64,000 nt of DNA from Clostridium_AF sediminicola (GTDB lineage Bacteria > Bacillota > Clostridia > Clostridiales > Clostridiaceae): assembly GCF_050402865.1 (NCBI RefSeq), contig NZ_BAABMF010000022.1, forward strand, positions 1 through 64,000. Reading direction: 5' to 3'. The position numbers were made by a program, and so were the translations under genes. The notes below the pieces were generated by a model. That model saw nothing but the letters and a program-made list of their open reading frames with translations. It was not told where the DNA came from and did no database searches. Positions within the stretch are counted from its first letter, which is position 1. Each line of letters starts with the position of its first letter. Below are positions 1 to 9,093 of this stretch, one piece after another.

Positions 1-28
1 CTTCTTCAGTGAAAGTGATTTTACTCAT
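1..28 (-). CDS. 5' end of a gene running off the left edge
   Basis: On the minus strand an ATG at 28-26 follows a plausible ribosome binding site (AGAGAGG, about 37-45). Nine codons are visible and read MSKITFTEE. Short N-termini of this kind occur in some clostridial IS3-type helix-turn-helix transposase proteins, but nine residues are not enough to assign a family. The start is supported only by the RBS spacing. Confidence 0.35.
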
Positions 29-73
29 TTAAATTCAACCTCTCTTTCTTCTAAATAAAGTATACAAAAAAAT

Positions 74-116
74 ACCTATAGAATAAACACCTTTTCTTAG
101 TGTCCATTCTATAGGT
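74..116. terminator. Hairpin with 11-bp stem
   Basis: ACCTATAGAAT (74-84) pairs perfectly with ATTCTATAGGT (106-116). A-rich sequence lies to the left and T-rich to the right, so it could terminate in either direction. The surrounding 29-486 interval contains no gene that I can support. Confidence 0.5.
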
Positions 117-269
117 ACCATTTTAAATTGAGCATACTCTTATTTTTTATATCAACCAATTAATTATTTGTGAATAATATAAAAAGCGTATTTAACTATT
201 TGAGTAATTAGATTATTCATAAAAAACTTTACTTTTTAGAGAATCCAATTTTGGATTAGCTAAAATCAA

Positions 270-307
270 AAATACCTGCTGCTGTATTTTCATGAGGGCA
301 GGTATTT
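270..307 (+). terminator. Hairpin with 10-bp stem
   Basis: AAATACCTGC (270-279) pairs with GCAGGTATTT (298-307), separated by an 18-nt loop. It resembles a factor-independent terminator, but no gene was recognised immediately upstream on the plus strand, so it may belong to a lost gene. A smaller hairpin AATCCA/TGGATT lies at about 242-257. Confidence 0.45.
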
Positions 308-486
308 GAAGTTATAGTTTGAGTTTTTATAGATAAACAACTTAAACTATGAATTTATGAAAGTTAGAATCCATAGTTACAATAATTTCAAAGAACATAA
401 ATATAATGAAAATGTTAAATGTAATTACAATATAGACATATAATAGAAAATGTGATATAATTTCCTCTGGAAGAGGAGGTTATAAA

Positions 487-858
487 ATGTTTGATAAACG
501 TAGTAAAGTGGTTTTTGTATCTATGGTGTTAGGGGGTTTGTATTTAATTTATATATTAACTCATTTTTTAGGAGCATCAAGTAGTAGTCAAGGAACTGAG
601 CAAGCTGGTGCAATTATAGCAACTGCTTTAGTTGCACCTCATATGTTTTTGGTATTACTAGCTGTTATTTTTAATATCATTTCGTTTCTATCTACAAAGG
701 TTTGGGCTTGCATAACAGGGCTAGTTCTTTATTGTGTTGCAGGATTAGTATTTCTTCTTTATGCTCCATTCATAGCTCCAATGATTATTTTGATGGCTGT
801 AGGAATTGGAAAGACGAAAAAAATAAATTCTCTAAAAACTCAACCGATAGCTCAATAA
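487..858 (+). CDS. Small multi-pass membrane protein
   Basis: A 123-aa protein beginning at ATG 487 after a strong GAGGAGG ribosome binding site (473-479). It has hydrophobic stretches at roughly residues 10-28, 40-68 and 73-105, separated by a short Ser/Gln-rich loop, and a basic C-terminus (GKTKK). That composition suggests three or four membrane helices with the tail in the cytoplasm. I recognise no family and see no functional motif. It stands alone between intergenic DNA and mobile-element debris. Confidence 0.75.
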   Translation: MFDKRSKVVFVSMVLGGLYLIYILTHFLGASSSSQGTEQAGAIIATALVAPHMFLVLLAVIFNIISFLSTKVWACITGLVLYCVAGLVFLLYAPFIAPMIILMAVGIGKTKKINSLKTQPIAQ

Positions 859-1089
859 AATATAACACAGTACATAGAGTTAGTAATAATTTATAATTTT
901 ATTTCAATAAATATTTTTATGAGCAATTCTAAAACATAGAAATGATGACAAGAAGCTTTAAATTAGCTTCTTGTTTTATTTTTGTATAAGAATTTATAAA
1001 TTCCACCATTACTAGATTTACATATAATTATTGAAAAACAAGTATTCTCTTAGTGATATAATTTGGTTAATTGAAATTACAACAGAAGC

Positions 1090-1140
1090 AAGCTCGGGCT
1101 CAAGCTCCATCGCTAATGGGTCAGGTATCACCCGACTTTT
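1090..1140 (+). repeat. Copy 1 of a ~50-bp structured dispersed repeat
   Basis: Begins AAGCTCGGGCTCAAGCTCC and continues with a GGGTCAGGTATCACCC-like segment. A second copy is at 41992-42042, identical over the first 19 bases and diverged but still fold-compatible after that. Both copies sit in otherwise gene-poor DNA. The 859-1175 stretch holds nothing else I can identify. Confidence 0.5.
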
Positions 1141-1175
1141 TTATTCAGAGAAAACATATGAAAGGAAATAGTTTA

Positions 1176-1340
1176 ATGATTGGAGATATCCTTTGCAAAA
1201 ATTTGATTACAAAAATAAAAAAGATTAATAAGTATTTTTGTTTGTTAGGATTTGCTATAGGGCTAATTTTAGGATGTTTATTTTATGGAATAGTATTTTA
1301 TATGGTACTTTTTCCAACGTCAAAGATCATTTTAATATAA
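1176..1340 (+). CDS. Possible small membrane protein
   Basis: The open frame extends upstream to a TTG at 1071, but that part overlaps a dispersed repeat and has no ribosome binding site. ATG 1176, preceded by AAAGGAAATAG, is the better start and gives about 54 aa. It has a basic N-terminal half (KNLITKIKKINKY) and one long hydrophobic helix (FCLLGFAIGLILGCLFYGIV). No family is recognised. It abuts the truncated intron RT, so it could be a chance frame. Confidence 0.3.
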   Translation: MIGDILCKNLITKIKKINKYFCLLGFAIGLILGCLFYGIVFYMVLFPTSKIILI

Positions 1341-1347
1341 ACTATGA

Positions 1348-2211
1348 ATGGTTAATTACATTGTGGAAGCAGATGTAAAGGGTTTCTTTGATAATGTAGA
1401 CCATGAATGGATGCTAAAGTTCTTGGAACATGATATAGCTGATAAGAAATTTATAGAAATTATAAAGAAGTTCTTAAAAGCTGGAATAATGGAAGATGGT
1501 AAATATTTGGATAGTGAACGAGGTACACCGCAGGGAAATGGAGCTTCACCAGTATTGGCAAATATATACTTGCATTATGTATTGGACAATTGGTTCAATG
1601 TTAGGGTAAAACGAAATTGCCAAGGAGAGGCGTACTTAATAAGATACTGCGATGATTTTGTATGTTGCTTTCAAAATAAATGGGAAGCTGAAAGATTTTA
1701 TCAAAATCTTATAGAGAGATTTAAGAAATTCGGATTGGAATTAGCGTTGGATAAAACCAAGATATTAGAATTTGGGAGGTTTGCTAGGCAAAATAGAGCA
1801 AAACGAGGACTAAGAAAACCCGAAACTTTTGATTTCCTGGGATTTACATTCTATTGTAGTGAAAATGGCAATAAAGAATTCTTTCGATGTAAAGTTAAGA
1901 CTTGCAAGAAGAAACTTAGAAGTAAAATCAAGAAAATGAAAGAATGGATAAAGTATAATCGAACAATGCCCGTAGAAATATTGATTAAGAAAATTAATCA
2001 GAAACTTAGAGGACACTATCAATATTACGGGGTTACGGATAATACAAGAAGTGTGAAAAGTTATTTAAATATGGTCAAATGGTTGCTATTTAAATGGCTT
2101 AATAGAAGAAGTGAAAGAAGAAGTTACACAGCTGATACATTTTATAATGGACTGCTTAGAACTTTTCCGTTATTAGAGCCAGAAATAAAAGTAAGTCTAT
2201 TCTATAGATGA
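1348..2211 (+). pseudogene. ltrA: Group II intron reverse transcriptase/maturase, N-terminally truncated
   Basis: 287 aa matching the central and C-terminal part of group II intron-encoded proteins. It opens inside the RT palm (VEADVKGFFDNVDHEWM), then carries the RGTPQGNGASPVLANIYL motif, an RT active-site motif RYCDDF (Cys replaces the usual Ala of YADD) and the basic maturase/thumb region (about residues 170-280). Full proteins have roughly 100-130 more N-terminal residues, and no start or RBS exists here, so this is a 5'-truncated remnant. The intron domain V/VI RNA follows at 2229. The intron can no longer splice or move by itself. Confidence 0.88.
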
Positions 2212-2228
2212 TTAAAATATGATGTGAA

Positions 2229-2296
2229 GAGCCGTATGCCTTAGTAGGGCACGTACGGTTCCGTCGAGGAGTATGGGCGGTGACGCCCATATTTAC
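2229..2296 (+). ncRNA. Group II intron domains V and VI (3' end)
   Basis: Positions 2229-2262 give the 34-nt domain V hairpin: GAGCCGTATGCC, a TTAG loop region and GGCACGTACGGTTC. Positions 2272-2291 form the domain VI stem TATGGGCG-GTGA-CGCCCATA. The 3' splice junction is inferred near 2296 (TTAC), because in-frame RHS coding sequence begins immediately afterwards. The 5' intron domains are missing. Confidence 0.85.
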
Positions 2297-2446
2297 TCAA
2301 GAATATGTATATGACAGTTGGGGAAAATTAATTTCAACAACTGGAAGTTTAGCGAGTTCGCTTGGAGAGAAGAATCCATATAGGTATAGTGGATATAGAT
2401 ATGATAGTGAGATAAATCTATACTATCTGCAATCAAGGTATTAGTA
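2297..2446 (+). pseudogene. RHS-repeat protein core, 3' exon fragment
   Basis: Directly downstream of the intron 3' end the frame starting at 2301 reads EYVYDSWGKLIST followed by NPYRYSGYRYDSEINLYYL and QSRY, then stops at 2442-2444. This is the conserved C-terminal core hallmark of RHS/YD-repeat polymorphic toxins and wall-associated proteins. In intact genes the core continues (YYNPE...) into a variable toxin tip. Here it is cut off where sequence from another group II intron RT on the opposite strand begins. The intron therefore interrupted an RHS gene whose 5' exon and toxin tip are both lost. Confidence 0.85.
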
Positions 2447-2803
2447 TCCATGTTGGTGAACATTTTCGTGCTAAGACACAGAAGATTTGTTCACATGCAT
2501 CTTTAGCACGTAGCCCGCGCCGAAATACGATGGAGATATTATCGCCTTTAGTTCCCGCTATTGGTTCAAGTACTAGTGCTTATAATGTTTGCATTGCTCT
2601 ATAATATTTGATGCAGACGTTGACCATAATTTTACATCTACACCCGATGTATTTTTACCTTTGTTAGTAGTTACTTTTCTTACTGCGTAAGCTTTGGCTA
2701 AAAAAGAGTGTGTTAATAAGTATTCTAATCTTTTGGTTTTGTTATTGTAACCCTTTGCTGTTGCTTTAGCAATTCGCTTTTTATCCTTTTCTTCTGCCCT
2801 CAA
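2447..2803 (-). pseudogene. Second group II intron RT, N-terminal fragments
   Basis: On the minus strand 2803-2573 encodes KRIAKATAKGYNNKTKRLEY then LLTHSFLAKAYAVRKVTTNK and GKNTSGVD, the N-terminal domain of CL-type group II intron reverse transcriptases. A second piece at about 2540-2447 reads RRGLRAKDACEQIFCVLARK then CSPTWI, matching the RT2 region just before the EGDIKG palm motif. The part between is deleted or frameshifted. It is of a different subclass from the plus-strand RT at 1348 and is joined directly to the RHS fragment at its 3' side, so two intron relics collided here. Confidence 0.75.
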
Positions 2804-2804
2804 T

Positions 2805-3390
2805 GTCTTTTAGGCCATCTAGCCTTATGAGTCTATAAATCCTCTTATGGTTGAAGTTTGATTTAAGGAAATATTTAAGTCATTGTTATCCTTCTATAAC
2901 AATAGATGCCTTTAACCTCGTTATAAAGTTCTCTAATTCTCTCAAGAAGTGTCATATTATCTAGCTCTCTTTTACTAGGAACTCTATTAAGCTATTTATA
3001 ATAAGAAGATCTAGCTATGCCAATTTTTTTTAAGTAAATTTTCCACACAAAGTCGATCATTCTCAGTTTCAAGTTTCTTAAGCGTTAAGTCCATTAATTT
3101 CTCCAGTGGTAGGTCATTCTTTAGATTTCTCTTACTACGTTTGTATTGTAATCCTTCAACTCCAAGATTCTTATATTTTCTAACCCATGAATAAACTTGT
3201 TTATATGAAACGTTACATTCGATAGCTGTTTTCAATCATTAGCAAGGCAGTATTCAGTAATTTCAATCATTTCTTTTACAGTTGCATTTCATCATTTAGT
3301 CATAGTAGATTTTCTTCCTCCATAAGTATCTTTAAGTTCTCTATGAACATTATACATATTAATCCATGATAAACGCATCCTTTCTTTAAA
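2805..3390 (-). pseudogene. Degenerate IS3-family transposase (OrfA/OrfB)
   Basis: Minus-strand pieces align in order with an IS150-like IS3 element. An OrfA start region (ERMRLSWINMYN...GGRKSTMTK) lies at about 3387-3295. The HTH/leucine-zipper part (VSYKQVYSWVRKYKNLGVEG, LEKLMDLTLKKLETENDRL) lies at 3235-3011. An OrfB N-terminus (LNRVPSKRELDNMTLLERIR, ELYNEVKGIYCYRRITMT) lies at about 2990-2880, and KRIYRLIRLDGLK at 2850-2815. Several stops and frameshifts separate them and the DDE catalytic core is absent. The element is dead and its right part was replaced by the group II RT fragment. Confidence 0.75.
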
Positions 3391-3616
3391 CTCGAAGTTT
3401 TCAAGAAATATTCCATACAATTGTTTAAAAAATGTAATTACAAAATTAAAAACATTTAAATTATTTCGACAATTCTGTATAATTAAATATATAAAATGAT
3501 GAAAACTCATAATTTAGATATTTTTATAGGTTGTAAATTTAAAAAAATGTAAATGCATTATTTTCACAAGGTGGTGAAAGCATGGAAAATAGCGAGTTTC
3601 AGTATTCTATTATTTT

Positions 3617-3633
3617 TTGGCATATAATTTGCT
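3617..3633 (+). promoter_or_regulatory. Sigma-54 (-24/-12) promoter
   Basis: TTGGCATATAATTTGCT places GG at 3619-3620 and GC at 3631-3632 with exactly 10 nt between, matching the RpoN consensus TGGCAC-N5-TTGCW. It lies about 28 bp upstream of the ATG at 3660. Because the gene it drives is itself a sigma-54 activator of the LevR type, the operon appears autoactivated. The sequence TGTAAATGCATTATTTTCAC (about 3549-3568) upstream is partly repeated near 7228 and could be an activator site. Confidence 0.8.
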
Positions 3634-3659
3634 TTATAAGAAAGTGAGGTGCAAACAAA

Positions 3660-6548
3660 ATGGAAGACATTAATTCTAGAATAAATGAGCTAATTAAAAA
3701 TGAAGACAAGAAAAAGCCTTATAAAGATATTGATTTAGCAAAAATGGCTGGATGTGAGCGAGGATACATAACTCAGATAAGAAAAAAATTAGATATTCCT
3801 GACTCAAGAATTCGGCTCAAGACTATTTTGGAAGAGGAAATAAATAAAATTATTTCAGAAGATGAAAACGTTAAACCAGGTCAGCTAATAAAAATCTTAA
3901 AACAAAGAGGTTTTTCTGTTACCAGATATTTAGTAAATAGTATTTTAAATGAAATTAATACAAGTTCTTATGAGAAAACAAGCCCTCAATCATTAAAACA
4001 ACAAAATGACTCATTTGAATCTATTATTGGCCATGATGAAAGTTTGGCTGCATCGATTAAATTAGCTAAGGCAGCAGTCCTTTATCCTCCAAAGGGTTTA
4101 AACACATTAATTATAGGTAAAAGTGGTGTAGGGAAAAGTCTATTAGCTAAGACAATGTTTGAATTTGGTAAATCAAATAAAATATTTTCCCAAAGTTCTG
4201 AGTTTGTTAGTTTCAATTGTGCAGATTATGCAGATAATCCACAATTACTTTTATCAATATTATTTGGTGTAAAAAAGGGAGCTTTTACAGGAGCAGAGAA
4301 TACAAGACAAGGATTAATAGAAAGAGCAAATGGAGGAGTCTTATTCCTTGATGAGATTCATCGTATGCCACCCAAAGGGCAGGAAATATTGTTTCAACTA
4401 ATTGATTTAGGTAAATACCGACCTTTAGGTGAAAGTGAGAATGAAAGAGAAATACAGACATTAATTATTGGGGCAACTACTGAAAAACCAGAAGAGTGTT
4501 TACTAGATACTTTTCAAAGACGAATTCCAATGACTATTAAACTACCCAGTTTAGTTGAAAGGCCAATTGTAGAAAGATTACAGTTAATTGAATGGTATTT
4601 AACTATTCAAGCTAGACAACTAGGAAAAGCTATAAACATTACAAGAGATGCATGTTACTCATATTTACTATATGAGCCCATAGGAAATATTGGTAAAATG
4701 TTTAATGATATACAGGTATGCCTGGCAAAAGGATATTTAAAATCTCTAACAGAAGAGAGTAAAGAAATAATAATTGAGCTAAGTATGTTACCTAAAGAAG
4801 CTCAAAAGGGTATATTAAAAACGCACTCTAATAGGAAAATGTTGAGAAGTCTTATATCAAATGATGGATTAATAGTATCTGTAGATGATAAAAACAGACA
4901 GTTGATAGATGATGATATCTCGAACCTAAATGCTGAAACCATTTATAATTTAATTGATGATAGATATCTAGAATTAATTAATACAGAATTAAAATCTGAA
5001 GAAATAAATGAAATTATTGGGGAAGAGATTGAATACAAAATCAAGAATAGAATAGAGAAAAGAAATAAAACAATTAATAAAAGCATGATAATTAAGATTA
5101 TAGGCGCTAATATGACAAATTTAGTAGAAAAAGCTTTAGAACATGCTAATGAAATAATAGAAAGCTATGATGCACAGTTTTTCTATTCCATAGCTTTACA
5201 TATCAAAGAAACTATTAATAGGGTAAAAATGAGAAAAAAAATAGTAAATCCTAAGCTGTTATATATTAAGGAAAAATATATAGAAGAGTATAAGGCAGCC
5301 CAGAAAATAACGGAGTTTATCTCTACTGAAATAGGATATAAGATTCCAGATGAGGAAGCAGGATTCATAGCAATGTATCTAGGAAGCTATTTAGAAAAAA
5401 AAATTGAGCCCTATATTGGAATTTTGGTAATTACTCATGGTCACATAGCTAAGGAGTTAGTTGAAATTGGACAGACATTAATGGGAAAAGCAAATATAAG
5501 TTCCATTGAAATGCCTTTAGAGGAAAGCCCTAAAAATATCTTAAGAAAAGCTGCTGAAGAGGTACAATTATTAAATCAGGGTAAGGGAGTATTAATAATG
5601 GTTGATATGGGATCTCTTGCAACCTTTGCTCCGTTAATAAATGAAACTACAGGGATTCCCATAAAAACTGTAAAAAGAGTTGAGATTGTTCTATTAATGG
5701 AAGCAATAAGAATGTCGAGAAGAATGGAAATTACATTAGATGAATTATCTAGTAAATTAAATAAATCTACAGTTAATAGTGAAAATGACTTTAGTAGAGA
5801 AAGTAAAGAAGAATTAAAACCTTTATTAATTACCACTTGTATGACGGGACAAGGTACAAGTATATATTTAAAGGAAATGCTTGATAGAACTTTGGAGAAT
5901 ATTGATATTGAAATAATGGCTCTAGGAGTTCTAACAAAAGAAGGGCTTTTGGATAGAATAAAATATCTTAAACAACAATTCAATATCATATGTGTTGTTG
6001 GAACAATTAACCCAAAACTTGAGGATATACCTTTCATATCGATGAACGAAGTTATTACCTCAAATATTCAGGAAAAAATAGAAAAAATATATAAATTCAA
6101 AACTGATAACAATACTCTCGAGTTTGATAAAGATCTTATATATATTAAAACTTCAATGAAGGATAAAAAATCAGTGATTGAATTTTTATGTAATCAAATG
6201 AAAAATCGTGGATACGTAACTGATAAATATATAGAGGAAGTATGGGTTAGAGAGGAAATGGGGCTTACTTGTCTGTATGATGTGACAGAGAAAGGTGTGG
6301 CTATAATACATTCTTCTACTTCAAAGGAAATATTAAAAAGTGGATTTGCAGTAATGAAAGTTAATAAACCCTTTAAATGGGACGTAATAGATGTGGATGT
6401 TATCTTTGTAATGGCAACAAATACACATTCTGCAGATTTTCCTGAACACTTTAATCGAAAAGTTTTGAGAAATGTAAATATTATGGATTCAATAAGAAAT
6501 TGTAATAATAAAAATGAATTAATTAAGTTAATGGAAAAAATTGTGTGA
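3660..6548 (+). CDS. LevR-type sigma-54-dependent PTS-regulated activator
   Basis: A 962-aa transcription activator that opens sigma-54 promoters in response to PTS phosphorylation. Domains in order: an N-terminal winged or HTH DNA-binding region (about 1-100), an AAA+ domain with Walker A GKSGVGKS (153-160), the sigma-54 contact loop GAFTGA (207-212) and Walker B GGVLFLDEIH (225-234), a PRD (about 460-575), an EIIA-Man-like domain (ILVITHGHIAKE, likely His593), a GatB-like EIIB segment (TTCMTGQGT, Cys727) and a C-terminal EIIA type-2-like domain (EKGVAIIHSS, His884). LevR itself ends in a second PRD, so the EIIA-2-like C-terminus is notable. The start is set by GTGAGGTG at 3644-3651. It lies 17 bp upstream of the aldolase gene and most likely controls the downstream PTS operon. 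Confidence 0.92.
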   Translation: MEDINSRINELIKNEDKKKPYKDIDLAKMAGCERGYITQIRKKLDIPDSRIRLKTILEEEINKIISEDENVKPGQLIKILKQRGFSVTRYLVNSILNEINTSSYEKTSPQSLKQQNDSFESIIGHDESLAASIKLAKAAVLYPPKGLNTLIIGKSGVGKSLLAKTMFEFGKSNKIFSQSSEFVSFNCADYADNPQLLLSILFGVKKGAFTGAENTRQGLIERANGGVLFLDEIHRMPPKGQEILFQLIDLGKYRPLGESENEREIQTLIIGATTEKPEECLLDTFQRRIPMTIKLPSLVERPIVERLQLIEWYLTIQARQLGKAINITRDACYSYLLYEPIGNIGKMFNDIQVCLAKGYLKSLTEESKEIIIELSMLPKEAQKGILKTHSNRKMLRSLISNDGLIVSVDDKNRQLIDDDISNLNAETIYNLIDDRYLELINTELKSEEINEIIGEEIEYKIKNRIEKRNKTINKSMIIKIIGANMTNLVEKALEHANEIIESYDAQFFYSIALHIKETINRVKMRKKIVNPKLLYIKEKYIEEYKAAQKITEFISTEIGYKIPDEEAGFIAMYLGSYLEKKIEPYIGILVITHGHIAKELVEIGQTLMGKANISSIEMPLEESPKNILRKAAEEVQLLNQGKGVLIMVDMGSLATFAPLINETTGIPIKTVKRVEIVLLMEAIRMSRRMEITLDELSSKLNKSTVNSENDFSRESKEELKPLLITTCMTGQGTSIYLKEMLDRTLENIDIEIMALGVLTKEGLLDRIKYLKQQFNIICVVGTINPKLEDIPFISMNEVITSNIQEKIEKIYKFKTDNNTLEFDKDLIYIKTSMKDKKSVIEFLCNQMKNRGYVTDKYIEEVWVREEMGLTCLYDVTEKGVAIIHSSTSKEILKSGFAVMKVNKPFKWDVIDVDVIFVMATNTHSADFPEHFNRKVLRNVNIMDSIRNCNNKNELIKLMEKIV

Positions 6549-6565
6549 GAAAGGATGAAAATTAA

Positions 6566-7213
6566 ATGTTAAAAGAATTGAGAGAAGAAGTGCTAGAGGT
6601 AGCAAAAAAATTAACAAGGTATAATCTTGTAGTTCTTGCTGGAGGGACAGTATGTGCAAGGGACAAAGAAAGTGGTTATATAGCAATAACTGGTAGCGGT
6701 ATGGACTATGACGATATGACATGGGAGGATGTTTGTATAATAGATATTGACTTAAATATTATAGACGGTGGAAGAAGAATTTCTGTAGCATCTGATATGT
6801 TTACAGAAATAATGAAAGCAAGACCTGATGTTGGAGCTGTGATTCACACTCATTCAAGATATGCTACTGCATTTGCTACTTTAGGAAAAGAAATTCCTGT
6901 TGTAACTACTACACAGGCAAATTTGGTTGGTGGATCGGTACCAGTTGTAACACCTATTCATCCGGGACCACATACTCCAGAATATTTGAACAATATTGTA
7001 GATACATTAGGAACAGGTATGGCTTGCAACCTTGAGAATCATGGTCCTGTAGTTGTCGGGAAAGATTTAAAAGAATGTTTAGAAGTTGCGGTTACTATAG
7101 AAGTTACAGCTCATGTAGCTTCTATAGCATATCAAATGGGGCAACCTTATATATTAAATCCAGAACAAGCTAAATTGGCATATGAATACTGTAAAAAAAG
7201 TGTAGGACAATAA
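6566..7213 (+). CDS. Class II aldolase / AraD-like epimerase family
   Basis: 215 aa of the zinc-dependent class II aldolase/adducin family, whose members cleave sugar phosphates (FucA) or epimerise them (AraD/UlaF). Zinc ligands are visible as HTH (His94, His96) and ENHGPVVVG (His159). The position occupied by catalytic Glu in FucA is Asp here (ASD, Asp77), as in L-ribulose-5-phosphate 4-epimerases, so epimerase activity is possible. It directly follows the regulator and precedes the PTS genes, so it probably acts on the phosphosugar imported by that PTS. The substrate cannot be read from sequence. Confidence 0.85.
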   Translation: MLKELREEVLEVAKKLTRYNLVVLAGGTVCARDKESGYIAITGSGMDYDDMTWEDVCIIDIDLNIIDGGRRISVASDMFTEIMKARPDVGAVIHTHSRYATAFATLGKEIPVVTTTQANLVGGSVPVVTPIHPGPHTPEYLNNIVDTLGTGMACNLENHGPVVVGKDLKECLEVAVTIEVTAHVASIAYQMGQPYILNPEQAKLAYEYCKKSVGQ

Positions 7214-7260
7214 AAAAGCTTACATTTGTAAATGCATCATTTGTGAAAGGAGGTGAGAAA

Positions 7261-7572
7261 ATGGCTGAGAGTAAATTAATTTTATGTGTTTGTGGAGCAG
7301 GGATAAACACTTCTACAAATGCTAAAATCACTATAAAAGACTATCTTGAAAAAGATGGGGTAACAGATGTTGAAGTAAAGCATTTAATGATTGGTGATAT
7401 GGACCCATACAAAGGAAGGAAAAATATGGTGATTGTTTGGATGACAAAAGTGGATGAATCATTTGGGGCTCCATCATTCCAAGGGCTTCCATATTTAATT
7501 GGTTCTAGAAAAGCAAAAGAAAAATTAACCAAGCAAATTATAGCTAAAATGGAAGAGATTTATGTTAAATAG
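7261..7572 (+). CDS. PTS EIIB component, galactitol type
   Basis: About 103 aa from ATG 7261, chosen because AAAGGAGGTG (7246-7255) is ideally spaced; the GTG at 7243 lies within that site's upstream edge. The N-terminus LILCVCGAGINTST is the GatB-like phosphocysteine loop, with Cys11 the expected phosphorylation site (Cys9 is nearby). It accepts phosphate from EIIA and passes it to the sugar carried by the EIIC at 7733. It is the first transport gene of the operon, 48 bp after the aldolase. Confidence 0.85.
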   Translation: MAESKLILCVCGAGINTSTNAKITIKDYLEKDGVTDVEVKHLMIGDMDPYKGRKNMVIVWMTKVDESFGAPSFQGLPYLIGSRKAKEKLTKQIIAKMEEIYVK

Positions 7573-7584
7573 TTATTTACTAAA

Positions 7585-7669
7585 AAGCACCACTACCAGG
7601 TCTCTTAAAAAAAGTAGTGATGCTTGGCATATATCAAATATTCATAAATAAAGGGTTTATGAATATTTG
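7585..7669 (+). other. Two intercistronic hairpins
   Basis: AAGCACCACTAC (7585-7596) can pair imperfectly with GTAGTGATGCTT (7614-7625). Next, CAAATATTCATAAA (7635-7648) pairs perfectly over 14 bp with TTTATGAATATTTG (7656-7669) across a 7-nt loop. They lie between the EIIB and EIIC genes. No T-run follows the second stem, so transcript processing or stabilisation is as plausible as termination. Confidence 0.5.
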
Positions 7670-7732
7670 ACTATATTGATATAATATCAATTTTTAAGTT
7701 TTTTATCAATAGAAAACAAGGAGGATTCATAT

Positions 7733-8971
7733 ATGAATATTGCTGCAATTTTAGGAAGTTTAGGTGGACCAGTCTTGGTTGCAATAGTTATGTTTATTTT
7801 AGGTCTTATATTTAGGGCTAGTTTTAAAAATAGTTTACGAGGCGGTATTTATGCAGGGATAGGCTTAGCGGGTTTATTTGTAATTATTAATAATGCAACG
7901 GCTACATTGACACCAGCTATTCAAGCTTTTTCAGAAAGGTTTAATACGTCTTTAACAGTTACAGATGTAGGTTGGGGTTCAGCAGGTATTGCTTTTTCAT
8001 GGCCTGGTTTGGCTCTAGTTATAGTTGCAATTATTATTGTGAATATAATTATGATATTCACAGGATTAACAAAAACTATGTGGACAGATATTTGGAGTTA
8101 CTGGCATGGTCAGGTTGTAGGCGGATTTGTATGGTATGCTACAGGAAGTGTTATACTTGGCGTAATAGCAGCAGTTATATTTCTTGTAATAGGCTCATGG
8201 GTTGCTGATGCTACAGCTAAGAAATATCAGGAATTTAATGGACTTCCAGGAATTTCTGTACCGTGTGCAGTATCTTTATTAGGAATTTTTGCTCAGCCTT
8301 TTAACGCATTAATTGATAAAATACCTGGATTAAGAGACATTAATGCTTCGCCAGAAAATATTAGAAAAAGAATGGGTATCTTTGGAGAATTAGGAGTAAT
8401 GGGAGTAGTTATAGGTGTAGCAATAGGTATTTTAGCAGGATATGATTATGCTGCAGTATTAAATTTGGGTATTCAGATTGGTGTATTAATGATATTTTTA
8501 CCAAAAGCTGTATCAGTATTATGTGAAGGGGTAATTCCTATAGCAAATGCTGTTAATGAATTTGTACAAGATAGGTTTGAAGGAAAAGAATTATATGTTG
8601 GAGTTGATTGTGCAGCATTAGTTGGACATCCATCAGTAATGGCTTCAGCAGTACTTGTATATCCTTTAGCTGTAATACTAGCTTTATTACTTCCAGGTAA
8701 TGGAATGATTCCAATTGCTAGTCTTGCAATAGTACCATATTGGTGTGGAGCAGCAGCACCACAGCTTAAAGGGAATGTTTTTAGGATAGTGTTATTCACT
8801 CTAGTATGGATGATTCCTGCATTCTATATAGCTACTGCAATGGCCCCTGTACATACAGGAACAATGGCTGCTTTAGGCCTTTCAGATGCAAATGTAATTA
8901 ATTCAAGTTTTGATATGGGAGGAGACCTTTTAGGTTTCATTATAACTAAGATATTTAGTTTATTTACTTAA
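7733..8971 (+). CDS. gatC: PTS EIIC component, galactitol type (permease)
   Basis: 412 aa, strongly hydrophobic throughout with about ten predicted membrane segments. It matches the GatC family of galactitol-type EIIC permeases by length, by its N-terminus (GGPVLVAIVMFILGLIFRA) and by the WTDIWSYWHG and CGAAAPQLKGN segments. It translocates the sugar or polyol while EIIB phosphorylates it. AAGGAGG lies at 7720-7726 before ATG 7733. Members of this family transport galactitol but also other polyols and pentoses, so the substrate is open. Confidence 0.88.
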   Translation: MNIAAILGSLGGPVLVAIVMFILGLIFRASFKNSLRGGIYAGIGLAGLFVIINNATATLTPAIQAFSERFNTSLTVTDVGWGSAGIAFSWPGLALVIVAIIIVNIIMIFTGLTKTMWTDIWSYWHGQVVGGFVWYATGSVILGVIAAVIFLVIGSWVADATAKKYQEFNGLPGISVPCAVSLLGIFAQPFNALIDKIPGLRDINASPENIRKRMGIFGELGVMGVVIGVAIGILAGYDYAAVLNLGIQIGVLMIFLPKAVSVLCEGVIPIANAVNEFVQDRFEGKELYVGVDCAALVGHPSVMASAVLVYPLAVILALLLPGNGMIPIASLAIVPYWCGAAAPQLKGNVFRIVLFTLVWMIPAFYIATAMAPVHTGTMAALGLSDANVINSSFDMGGDLLGFIITKIFSLFT

Positions 8972-9093
8972 GACTATTGGGAGCTTATTTTATATTATTT
9001 CATAAAGTGAAATTTAAACAAAACTAAGGGGCTTGGTGCTCTTGAATTAATGTATTAAATAAGCTTCCTCCAATAATAAAGGATGTGAATAAG

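Noticed and set aside
3292..3510. 72-codon minus-strand frame as a separate gene
   Set aside because: Only its last ~30 codons resemble IS3 OrfA; the rest is AT-rich non-coding sequence and it lacks an RBS, so it was folded into the IS3 remnant.
5576..6037. 153-codon open frame on the minus strand
   Set aside because: It lies wholly inside the LevR-type activator, whose EIIB region is clearly coding on the plus strand, and it has no recognisable domain.
7625..7645. TTGGCATATATC as a second sigma-54 promoter before EIIC
   Set aside because: GG is present but there is no GC at the -12 position 10 nt later.
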